A stretch of 64,000 nucleotides of DNA, taken from contig NZ_FNNA01000005.1 of the NCBI RefSeq assembly GCF_900106665.1, positions 62,001 to 126,000 of the forward strand, given 5' to 3'. The notes under the pieces were generated by a model that saw only the letters and a list, made by a program, of their open reading frames with translations, was not told the origin of the DNA and did not search any database. Positions 57,519-64,000 of the stretch are shown here, piece after piece. How positions within the stretch are numbered: position 1 is the stretch's first letter; every line of letters starts with the position of its first letter. The stretch is from Paracoccus sanguinis. Lineage in GTDB: Bacteria; Pseudomonadota; Alphaproteobacteria; Rhodobacterales; Rhodobacteraceae. The translations under genes were made by a program, and so were the position numbers.

Positions 57519-58646
57519 ATGAGAACCCGTGCCGCCGTCGCCCTAGAGGCCGGAAAGCCGCTGGAAGTCATGGAGGTCAATCTCGACGGCCCCAAGCCCG
57601 GCGAGGTGATGGTCGAGATCAAGGCCACCGGCATCTGCCACACCGACGAATTCACCCTCTCGGGCGCTGACCCCGAGGGGCTGTTCCCCTCGATCCTCGG
57701 GCACGAGGGCGCGGGCGTGGTGGTCGAGGTCGGCGCCGGCGTCACCAGCGTCAAGCCGGGCGACCACGTCATCCCGCTGTATACCCCCGAGTGCCGCCAG
57801 TGCGCGTCCTGCCTCTCGGGCAAGACCAACCTCTGCACGGCGATCCGCGCCACCCAGGGGCAGGGGCTGATGCCGGACGGGACCTCGCGCTTCTCGATGC
57901 TCGATGGCACGCCGATCCACCATTACATGGGCTGCTCGACCTTCTCGAACTACACCGTCCTGCCCGAGATCGCGGTCGCCAAGGTCCGCGAGGACGCGCC
58001 CTTCGACAAGATCTGCTACATCGGCTGCGGCGTGACGACCGGGATCGGCGCGGTCATCAACACAGCCAAGGTCGAGATCGGCGCCAAGGCCGTGGTGTTC
58101 GGCCTCGGCGGGATCGGCCTCAACGTGATCCAGGGCCTGCGGCTCGCCGGGGCCGACATGATCATCGGCGTGGACCTGAACCCCGACAAGAAGCCGATGG
58201 CCGAACGCTTCGGCATGACCCACTTCATCAACCCGAAAGAGGTCGAGAACGTGGTGCAGGAGATCGTGAACCTCACCAAGACGCCCTTCGACCAGATCGG
58301 CGGCGCCGACTATACCTTCGACTGCACCGGCAACGTCACGGTGATGCGGCAGGCGCTCGAGGCGTGCCACCGCGGCTGGGGCCAGTCGATCGTGATCGGC
58401 GTGGCGCCCGCGGGGGCCGAGATCGCCACCCGGCCGTTCCAGCTCGTCACCGGACGGGTGTGGAAGGGCTCGGCCTTCGGCGGCGCCCGCGGCCGCACCG
58501 ACGTGCCGAAGATCGTGGACTGGTACATGGACGGGAAGATCGAGATCGACCCCATGATCACCCACACGCTGACGCTGGATGAGATCAACAAGGGCTTCGA
58601 CCTGATGCACGCCGGCGAATCCATCCGCTCGGTCGTCATTTACTGA
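57519..58646 (+). CDS. flhA: S-(hydroxymethyl)glutathione dehydrogenase (class III alcohol dehydrogenase)
   Basis: This enzyme oxidises S-hydroxymethylglutathione to S-formylglutathione with NAD+. The 375-residue product has the catalytic zinc site [12 protein letters not shown] and [12 protein letters not shown], four structural zinc cysteines in [19 protein letters not shown], and the NAD site [42 protein letters not shown] is typical of class III enzymes. Paracoccus uses the name flhA; adhI/frmA are equivalents. Confidence 0.96.
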   Translation: MRTRAAVALEAGKPLEVMEVNLDGPKPGEVMVEIKATGICHTDEFTLSGADPEGLFPSILGHEGAGVVVEVGAGVTSVKPGDHVIPLYTPECRQCASCLSGKTNLCTAIRATQGQGLMPDGTSRFSMLDGTPIHHYMGCSTFSNYTVLPEIAVAKVREDAPFDKICYIGCGVTTGIGAVINTAKVEIGAKAVVFGLGGIGLNVIQGLRLAGADMIIGVDLNPDKKPMAERFGMTHFINPKEVENVVQEIVNLTKTPFDQIGGADYTFDCTGNVTVMRQALEACHRGWGQSIVIGVAPAGAEIATRPFQLVTGRVWKGSAFGGARGRTDVPKIVDWYMDGKIEIDPMITHTLTLDEINKGFDLMHAGESIRSVVIY

Positions 58647-58722
58647 TCCTTCAGGGATGCTTAGGTAAGGTCGCGGCGGGGGCATCCGTGCCCCCCGCCG
58701 TGCCATGTGAAAGGACGACCCG

Positions 58723-59382
58723 ATGCTGCGCCCGTTTCCGCCCCATCTGCTGAACGACGACGACGACGAGGAAGAGGACGAGCCGCGCGAGGATCGCCGC
58801 CACAAGGACGAGGGAGAGGGTGAGCTGGGGATGCCGGCCGGTGACCGGATCGCCAAGCTGTACTTCAAGTCGCGCACGGTGATCGTCGCCGGGCCGATCA
58901 ACGACAAGCTGGCGCAGCGCACCGTCTCGCACCTGCTGGCGCTGGCCGAGGACAGCGACAAGCCGATCAACATGCTGATCTCGTCGCCCGGCGGCCACGT
59001 CGAATCCGGCGACATGATCCACGACGTGATCAAGTTCATCCGCCCGACCGTGCGGACCATCGGCTCGGGCTGGGTCGCCTCGGCCGGGGCGCTGATCTTC
59101 GTCGGTGCCGATCGCGAGAACCGCTTCTGCCTGCCCAACACCCGCTTCCTGATCCACCAGCCCTCGGGCGGGATCGGCGGCACCTCGTCGGACATGATGA
59201 TCCAGGCCGAACAGGTGCGGCTGATGCGCGAGCGCCTGAACCAGATCTTCGCCGATGCCACCGGGCAGAGCGTCGAGCGGATCGAGAAGGACACCCAGCG
59301 CGACTTCTGGCTGAACACGCAAGAAGCGCTGGACTACGGGCTGCTCGGCCGCGTCATCCGCAGCGTGGACGACCTCGCCTGA
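58723..59382 (+). CDS. ClpP-like serine protease with acidic N-terminal extension
   Basis: A 219-residue protein of the ClpP family, with the fold and catalytic pattern: Ser120 in GWVASAGALIF, His145 in RFLIHQPSGGIGGT and the EKDTQRDFWL aspartate block. The usual ClpP first ~20 residues are replaced by about 40, including DDDDEEEDEPREDRR. GSGWVASAGA differs from the GxAaSMgA of housekeeping ClpP. It sits between flhA and fghA, inside the formaldehyde gene set. Whether it pairs with ClpA/ClpX or acts alone is not clear; main clpP is not in the window. Confidence 0.85.
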   Translation: MLRPFPPHLLNDDDDEEEDEPREDRRHKDEGEGELGMPAGDRIAKLYFKSRTVIVAGPINDKLAQRTVSHLLALAEDSDKPINMLISSPGGHVESGDMIHDVIKFIRPTVRTIGSGWVASAGALIFVGADRENRFCLPNTRFLIHQPSGGIGGTSSDMMIQAEQVRLMRERLNQIFADATGQSVERIEKDTQRDFWLNTQEALDYGLLGRVIRSVDDLA

Positions 59383-59391
59383 CGGCAAAGC

Positions 59392-59422
59392 GGGGCGGGG
59401 GGCCTTCGGGCCTACCCGCCCC
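59392..59422 (+). terminator. strong GC hairpin after the ClpP-like gene
   Basis: GGGGCGGG and CCCGCCCC bracket an inner GGCC-TTCG-GGCC hairpin, giving a long stem with a TTCG loop nine bases past the stop codon. No T run follows. It would separate clpP-like from fghA. Confidence 0.6.
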
Positions 59423-59487
59423 ACACCCGCGAGCCCGGCTGACGTCGGACCCGCACGGCCCAGCGTCCGCACGCGCCCAACCCTTCT

Positions 59488-59512
59488 GTCTGGCCCAGAT
59501 ACCCCGGCCCCG
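59488..59512 (-). repeat. 3'-end motif, copy 3 (degenerate)
   Basis: On the minus strand it reads GGGGTATCTGGGCCAGA, close to the GAGGATATTTGGGtCCAG of copy 1. It lies in the 240-bp gap between clpP-like and fghA. The rest of this gap is GC-rich with short inverted repeats (59513-59560) and no gene. Confidence 0.4.
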
Positions 59513-59622
59513 GCGGCGCCCTCCGCGCCCGCCCTTCGGCTGAGGCGCGGCGCTTTGCGGTTGCCTCGGACCCCCGCCCGGCCTTTCATCCCCCCATCCA
59601 TTCCAGTGACCCGGAGTTCCCC

Positions 59623-60456
59623 ATGCCGCTCGAGACCATCTCGGAAAACCGCAGCTTCGGCGGAACCCAGGGCGTCTATCGCCACCGATCTGAGGCGACG
59701 GGCACCGACATGACCTTTGCCGTCTACCTGCCGCCCGACGCCGAGGGCGGGCCGGTGCCGGTGCTCTGGTATCTCTCGGGCCTGACCTGCACGCACGAGA
59801 ACGCCATGACCAAGGCCGGGGCGCAGCAATGGGCGGCCGAGACCGGGCTCGCGCTGATCTTTCCCGACACCTCACCGCGCGGCGAGGGGGCGGCCAACGA
59901 CGAGGCCTACGACCTCGGGCAGGGCGCGGGCTTCTACGTCAACGCCACGCAGTCGCCGTGGACGCCGCATTTCCGGATGTGGGATTATGTCGTGGAGGAG
60001 CTGCCGGGCGTGGTGTTCGACGCCTTCCCGCTGGACCGCGAGGCGCAGGGGATCACCGGCCACTCGATGGGCGGCCACGGCGCGCTGACGATCGCCATGA
60101 CCCACCCCGACCGCTACCGCAGCGTCTCGGCCTTCGCCCCGATCGCCCATCCGACCGAATCGGATTGGGGGCGCAAGCAGTTCACCGCTTATCTGGGCGA
60201 GGACCGCAGCACCTGGACGCCCCACGACGCGACGCTGCTCATGCGCGAGCGCGGCTATCCGGGCGAGATCCTGATCGACCAGGGTAGCGACGACCAGTTC
60301 CTCGACCTGCTCAAGCCCGAATCGCTGGCCGAGGCGATGCTGGCCCGCCGCCAGCCCGGCATGATCCGCATGCAGCCGGGCTACGACCACAGCTACTGGT
60401 TCGTGCAGAGCTTCATGGGCGACCACGTCCTGTGGCACGCCGAACGGCTGGCCTGA
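59623..60456 (+). CDS. fghA: S-formylglutathione hydrolase
   Basis: FghA splits S-formylglutathione to formate and glutathione. The 277-residue alpha/beta hydrolase has VLWYLSGLTCTHENAMTKAG, the nucleophile in GHSMGGHGALTIA, Asp near LIDQGSDDQFL and His in GYDHSYWFVQSF. It completes the route Gfa-FlhA-FghA. A separate promoter is likely since a 240-nt gap precedes it. Confidence 0.96.
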   Translation: MPLETISENRSFGGTQGVYRHRSEATGTDMTFAVYLPPDAEGGPVPVLWYLSGLTCTHENAMTKAGAQQWAAETGLALIFPDTSPRGEGAANDEAYDLGQGAGFYVNATQSPWTPHFRMWDYVVEELPGVVFDAFPLDREAQGITGHSMGGHGALTIAMTHPDRYRSVSAFAPIAHPTESDWGRKQFTAYLGEDRSTWTPHDATLLMRERGYPGEILIDQGSDDQFLDLLKPESLAEAMLARRQPGMIRMQPGYDHSYWFVQSFMGDHVLWHAERLA

Positions 60457-60662
60457 CGCCTGACTCCAACGGGAGGTTGCGCCGCCGCGGCCTCCCGCCC
60501 CCGGATTGCCGAATGTTCCCGCATTTCCCGGAAGTTCCTCATCAGACTTTACGGTGAAACCCGGCAACCCGACGTTGACGCACGCCCCCGCGGGGCAAAG
60601 GCTCACCTCAGGGAGAGCGTCCGCCGACCACAGGCCGGGCACTCGCAACGCGGAGGACACCC

Positions 60663-62819
60663 ATGAAATACCTGCTCAGCGGCACCGCTGCCGTTCTCGC
60701 CCTGTCGGCTACGGCCGTGCTGGCCAACGACAGCGTCAAGGAGGCGACCGCCAACCCCGCCCAGTGGGCGATCCAGACCGGCGACTACGCCAACACGCGC
60801 TATTCGAACCTCGACCAGATCAACGCCTCGAACGTCGGCGACCTGCGGGTGGCGTGGACGTTCTCGACCGGGGTGCTGCGCGGGCACGAGGGCTCGCCGC
60901 TGGTGATCGGGGACATCATGTATGTCCACACGCCTTTCCCGAACAACGTCTTCGCGCTCGACCTCAACGACAACGGCAAGATCCTGTGGCGCTACGAGCC
61001 GCAGCAGGACCCGAACGTGATCGCGGTGATGTGCTGCGACACGGTGAACCGCGGCCTCAGCTACGCCGACGGGATGGTGTTCCTGTCGCAGGCCGACACC
61101 ACCGTGGTGGCACTGGACGCCAAGACGGGTGAGCCGAAGTGGTCCCACAAGGTCGGCGACCCCGCCATCGGCGAGACGCTGACCGCGACCACCATGCCGG
61201 TCAAGGACAAGCTGATGGTCGGCATCTCGGGCGGCGAATACGGCGTCCGCGGGCGGATGACCGCGCTCAACATCAAGGACGGCACCGAGGCGTGGAAGGC
61301 CTATTCGACCGGTCCCGACGCCGAGATGCTGATGGATCCCGAAAAGACCATGTCGCTCGGCAAGCCGGTCGGCGCCGACAGCTCGCTCAAGTCGTGGGAA
61401 GGCGACCAGTGGAAGATCGGCGGAGGCTCGATCTGGGGCTGGTTCTCGTATGACCCCGACCTGAACCTGATCTACTACGGCACCGGCAACCCCTCGACCT
61501 GGAACCCGGCCCAGCGTCCGGGCGACAACAAGTGGTCGATGACCATCTTCGCCCGCGACGCCGACACCGGCATGGCCAAGTGGGTCTATCAGATGACCCC
61601 GCATGACGAGTGGGACTTCGACGGCGTCAACGAGATGATCCTGACCGACCAGGACTTCAACGGCGCGCCGCGCAAGCTGCTGACCCACTTCGACCGCAAC
61701 GGCTTCGCCTATACGCTCGACCGCGAGTCGGGTGAGCTGCTGGTGGCCGAGAAGTACGACCCGGCGGTGAACTGGGCGACCGAGGTGGTCATGGACCCGG
61801 CGAGCGACCAGTACGGCCGCCCGCAGGTGGTGCCCGAGTTCTCGACCGCCCAGAACGGCGAGGACACCAACACCACCGGCATCTGCCCGGCGGCGCTCGG
61901 GACCAAGGACCAGCAGCCGGCGGCGTTCAGCCCCAAGACCAACCTGATGTACGTGCCGACCAACCACGTCTGCATGGACTACGAGCCGTTCCGCGTCGCC
62001 TATACCGCCGGCCAGCCCTATGTGGGCGCCACGCTGTCGATGTATCCGGCCCCGAACAGCCACGGCGGGATGGGCAACTTCATCGCCTGGGACAACGTCA
62101 AGGGCGAGATCAAGTGGTCGCTGCCCGAGAAGTTCTCGGTCTGGTCCGGTGCGCTGGCGACCGCGGGCGACGTGGTGTTCTACGGCACGCTCGAGGGCTA
62201 CCTGAAGGCGGTGGACGCCACCTCCGGCAAGGAACTCTACAAGTTCAAGACGCCCTCGGGGATCATCGGCAACGTGATGACCTATGAGCATGGCGGCAAG
62301 CAGTATGTCGGCGTGCTGTCGGGCGTCGGCGGCTGGGCCGGCATCGGCCTCGCGGCGGGCCTCACCAACCCGAACGAGGGTCTGGGCGCGGTCGGCGGCT
62401 ATGCCGCGCTCTCGGACTACACCGAGCTCGGCGGCCAGCTGACGGTCTTCGAACTGCCGGGCGGCGGCGCGGCCCAGACGGGCATGAGCGGCATGTCGGG
62501 GATGTCGGGCATGTCCGGAATGGGCGGCATGTCGGGCATGAGCGGCATGGGCGGAATGTCCGGCATGGACGGAATGTCGGGCATGTCGGGTATGGGCGGC
62601 ATGAGCGGCATGTCCGGCATGGACGGCATGTCGGGAATGTCCGGCATGGGTGGCATGTCGGGGATGGATGGCATGTCCGGGATGGGCGGCATGTCCGGCA
62701 TGGCGGCCGATCCGACCGCGCCCGCGGCTGGTCAGGGCGGCAGCTCGGCGGTCGAGACCGGCACCGTCTCGCCCAACGAGGCGCCCGCCGGGACCCCGGC
62801 CGCGAAGCCCTCGAACTGA
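60663..62819 (+). CDS. xoxF: lanthanide-type PQQ methanol dehydrogenase XoxF with Met-rich C-terminal repeat
   Basis: XoxF oxidises methanol (to formaldehyde or formate) in the periplasm with PQQ and a lanthanide. The 718-residue product has a signal peptide ending SATAVLA, the eight-bladed propeller, the adjacent Cys124-Cys125 in [10 protein letters not shown], and Asp318 (catalytic) plus Asp320 in DEWDFDGVN; the second Asp is the mark of lanthanide binding and is Ala in Mxa[10 protein letters not shown] and [21 protein letters not shown] hold other metal/PQQ residues. The normal enzyme ends near residue 605; here 25 Gly-Met-X triplets follow and then about 38 Ala/Pro-rich residues. cycB and xoxJ follow. 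The tail is not seen in the XoxF proteins I know. Confidence 0.95.
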   Translation: MKYLLSGTAAVLALSATAVLANDSVKEATANPAQWAIQTGDYANTRYSNLDQINASNVGDLRVAWTFSTGVLRGHEGSPLVIGDIMYVHTPFPNNVFALDLNDNGKILWRYEPQQDPNVIAVMCCDTVNRGLSYADGMVFLSQADTTVVALDAKTGEPKWSHKVGDPAIGETLTATTMPVKDKLMVGISGGEYGVRGRMTALNIKDGTEAWKAYSTGPDAEMLMDPEKTMSLGKPVGADSSLKSWEGDQWKIGGGSIWGWFSYDPDLNLIYYGTGNPSTWNPAQRPGDNKWSMTIFARDADTGMAKWVYQMTPHDEWDFDGVNEMILTDQDFNGAPRKLLTHFDRNGFAYTLDRESGELLVAEKYDPAVNWATEVVMDPASDQYGRPQVVPEFSTAQNGEDTNTTGICPAALGTKDQQPAAFSPKTNLMYVPTNHVCMDYEPFRVAYTAGQPYVGATLSMYPAPNSHGGMGNFIAWDNVKGEIKWSLPEKFSVWSGALATAGDVVFYGTLEGYLKAVDATSGKELYKFKTPSGIIGNVMTYEHGGKQYVGVLSGVGGWAGIGLAAGLTNPNEGLGAVGGYAALSDYTELGGQLTVFELPGGGAAQTGMSGMSGMSGMSGMGGMSGMSGMGGMSGMDGMSGMSGMGGMSGMSGMDGMSGMSGMGGMSGMDGMSGMGGMSGMAADPTAPAAGQGGSSAVETGTVSPNEAPAGTPAAKPSN
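62481..62705 (+). repeat. 25-copy 9-nt tandem repeat encoding (Gly-Met-X)25 in xoxF
   Basis: The unit is GGN-ATG-NNN. Position X is Ser (15 copies), Gly (5), Asp (3), and Ala in the last; one more Ser/Gly may vary by count. The run has no interruption over 225 nt. Codons vary in the Gly third base (C, G, A, T) and Ser codon (TCG, TCC, AGC), so the array is old or selected at protein level rather than a fresh slippage product. It adds 25 methionines to the periplasmic enzyme. Confidence 0.95.
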
Positions 62820-62825
62820 GGGGGC

Positions 62826-62843
62826 GGGGCGCCTTTGCGCCCC
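62826..62843 (+). terminator. hairpin after xoxF
   Basis: GGGGCGC and GCGCCCC (62826-62832, 62837-62843) form a 7-bp stem with a 4-nt loop, seven bases after the xoxF stop. A second, stronger hairpin lies 30 nt further on. Confidence 0.5.
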
Positions 62844-62873
62844 GTGCCACCAAAGTGTGACTGCACAGATGAT

Positions 62874-62899
62874 CCGCCCCGAGGCTAACCTCGGGGCGG
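62874..62899 (+). terminator. perfect 11-bp hairpin between xoxF and cycB
   Basis: CCGCCCCGAGG and CCTCGGGGCGG flank a CTAA loop and are followed by TTCGGTTCGG, not a T run. It ends about 30 nt before the cycB ribosome binding site. It is a terminator, attenuator or stability element that could set the XoxF to CycB ratio. Confidence 0.6.
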
Positions 62900-62942
62900 T
62901 TCGGTTCGGAGGAGACCGCACCGCTTGGAGGAGATACAGCCG

Positions 62943-63638
62943 ATGACCGTTACAAGGACCGCAGCCGTCCTGGCGCTTGGCAGCCTGCTGGCGCTGGGCA
63001 CCGTGGCCGAGGCCCAGACTGCCGCGCCCGATCCCGCCACCGCCGGGGCGGGGGCCGCCGCGGCGACCTCGGGGGCCGGGGCAGCGGCCGCGGCCTCGGG
63101 CAACAGCGCACCGGCCCCGGCGGCGGCGCCTGCGGCCGCGCCAGCGACGAGCGCAGCAGCCGCAGCGGCCGCCGGCCCGGTCCTGCCCAACGGCATGGAC
63201 ATCACCCCCGACCACATGGAAAACGGCCGCTGGTACAACGCCGAGGGCATCCCGACCTTCAAGATCGAGGACGGGAAGCTCGACTACGCCAGCTTCTCGG
63301 GCTACCGCCGCTACCACGCCGAGTGCCACGTCTGCCACGGCCCCGACGGCGAGGGCTCGACCTACGCTCCGGCGCTCAAGGACTCGGTCGTGAACAAGAT
63401 CGACTATTACGAGTTCCAGCAGATCGTGGCCTCGGGCAAGCAGAACGTCGGCACCGGACAGGCCAACCAGGTGATGCCGGCCTTCGGGACCAACCGCAAC
63501 GTGTGGTGCTATGTCGATGACATCTACGCCTATCTGCTCGCCCACGGCACCGGCGCCATCCCGCGCGGGCGGCCGGCCAACCGGGCCGACAAGTCCGACG
63601 ACTTCGCCAAGCAGGAAGATTCCTGCATGAGCGGCTGA
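62943..63638 (+). CDS. cycB: c-type cytochrome of the XoxF system (cytochrome c-553i-like)
   Basis: This periplasmic cytochrome is the presumed electron acceptor of XoxF. The start at 62943 has GGAGGAG upstream and gives 231 residues. After the signal peptide (LLALGTVAEAQ) comes an Ala/Pro/Gly/Ser-rich linker to about residue 80. The cytochrome domain has HENGRWYNAEGIPTF-like sequence, the heme motif CHVCH at Cys128-His132, and the Met ligand in QVMPAFG. It is the Paracoccus CycB/c-553i family (one heme). xoxJ overlaps its stop by one base. Confidence 0.93.
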   Translation: MTVTRTAAVLALGSLLALGTVAEAQTAAPDPATAGAGAAAATSGAGAAAAASGNSAPAPAAAPAAAPATSAAAAAAAGPVLPNGMDITPDHMENGRWYNAEGIPTFKIEDGKLDYASFSGYRRYHAECHVCHGPDGEGSTYAPALKDSVVNKIDYYEFQQIVASGKQNVGTGQANQVMPAFGTNRNVWCYVDDIYAYLLAHGTGAIPRGRPANRADKSDDFAKQEDSCMSG

Positions 63639-64000
63639 TGCGCGCCGGTTCCGCGGCCCTCGCGCTCGCGGCCCTAACCCTTGCCGCGCTGAGCCTCGGC
63701 GCGGTCCCGGTCGCGGCGCAGCTGGCCGAGCTGCGCTCGACCACCGCCTTCCGGGTCTGCGCCGATCCGGCGGCGGTGCCGATGTCGGCCGAGGACGGCT
63801 CGGGGTTCGAGAACCGGCTCGCCACGCTCTTCGCCGAAAAGCTGAACCTGTCGGTCGAGTATTTCTGGTTTCCGCAGGGCACCGGCTTCGTCCGCAAGAC
63901 CCTGCGCGAGGGCAACTGCGACGTCATCATGGGCTACGCCCAGGGCGACGAGCTGGTGCAGAACACCAACCATTACTACACCTCGGTCTACGGCATCGTC
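63638..64000 (+). CDS. xoxJ: XoxJ periplasmic binding-protein-like, cut by the window end
   Basis: The ATG overlaps the cycB stop (TGATG). The 121 codons present encode a signal peptide (LAALSLGAVPVAAQ) and the start of a type 2 periplasmic-binding fold: FRVCADPAAVPMSAEDGSGFENRLATLF, then LREGNCDVIMGYAQGDELVQNT. This is the XoxJ/MxaJ family, thought to help activate or mature the methanol dehydrogenase. The remainder of the gene lies beyond position 64000. Confidence 0.9.
   Translation, partial: MRAGSAALALAALTLAALSLGAVPVAAQLAELRSTTAFRVCADPAAVPMSAEDGSGFENRLATLFAEKLNLSVEYFWFPQGTGFVRKTLREGNCDVIMGYAQGDELVQNTNHYYTSVYGIV

Noticed and set aside
62417..62701. Antisense open frame rich in Pro-Met-Pro across the xoxF repeat
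   Set aside because: It is the reverse reading of the same 9-nt repeat, which has no stops in several frames; no start context or similarity supports it.

Overview
The window looks like chromosomal DNA of a high-GC alphaproteobacterium of the Rhodobacteraceae (Paracoccus/Rhodobacter type). This rests on GC-rich codon use, the gene order aroE-coaE-dnaQ / hemJ-rho-mnmE-mnmG-rsmG-parA-parB around a candidate replication origin, the lspA-bamF-M16-M16 block, and a XoxF-CycB-XoxJ methanol oxidation cluster beside glutathione-dependent formaldehyde genes. I see no rRNA, tRNA, insertion sequence, prophage or CRISPR array. Genes are densely packed and many overlap by 1-8 nt.

Layout. 1-2.7 kb: a lower-GC segment with a 59-residue helix-turn-helix protein, then pnp. 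2.7-9.3 kb: frameshifted cutC, an ROK sugar kinase and a two-gene RND efflux pump. 9.3-13.5 kb: an RTX protein, a DUF4139 protein and asd. 13.6-19.4 kb: M17 aminopeptidase, NlpC/P60 protein, two saccharopine dehydrogenase-type enzymes and a PQQ-type sugar dehydrogenase. 19.5-28.2 kb: DUF3775 protein, mutL, a tiny lipoprotein, two M16 peptidases, a BamF-like lipoprotein, lspA and purH. 28.3-34.9 kb: hslU and hslV separated by a small membrane protein, an orphan PD-(D/E)XK protein, a lipocalin, and an overlapping run (fRMsr, two GFA proteins, LysE exporter, pseudouridine synthase). 35-40.3 kb: KpsS-like protein, ferredoxin-reductase-type flavoprotein, then aroE-coaE-dnaQ-brkB.

40.3-48 kb: a 450-bp DnaA-box-bearing gap (probable oriC) followed by hemJ, rho, mnmE, mnmG, rsmG, parA and parB. 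Two parS-like palindromes sit on the mnmG start codon and just inside rsmG. 48-56.6 kb: hemW, ridA, rdgB, rph, then hrcA-grpE, nagA and a hexuronate pair (uxuB and a uxaA broken by an amber codon). 56.8-64 kb: gfa, flhA, a ClpP-like protease, fghA, xoxF, cycB and the start of xoxJ. Together these would take methanol to formaldehyde in the periplasm and formaldehyde to formate in the cytoplasm.

The most unusual item is XoxF. It has the lanthanide-type active site but carries a C-terminal tail of 25 uninterrupted Gly-Met-X triplets. Other points of note are the oriC/parS arrangement, three apparent gene lesions (cutC, a GFA gene, uxaA), a recurring 3'-end motif, a 13-G tract, and a nuclease-fold orphan gene with atypical base composition.
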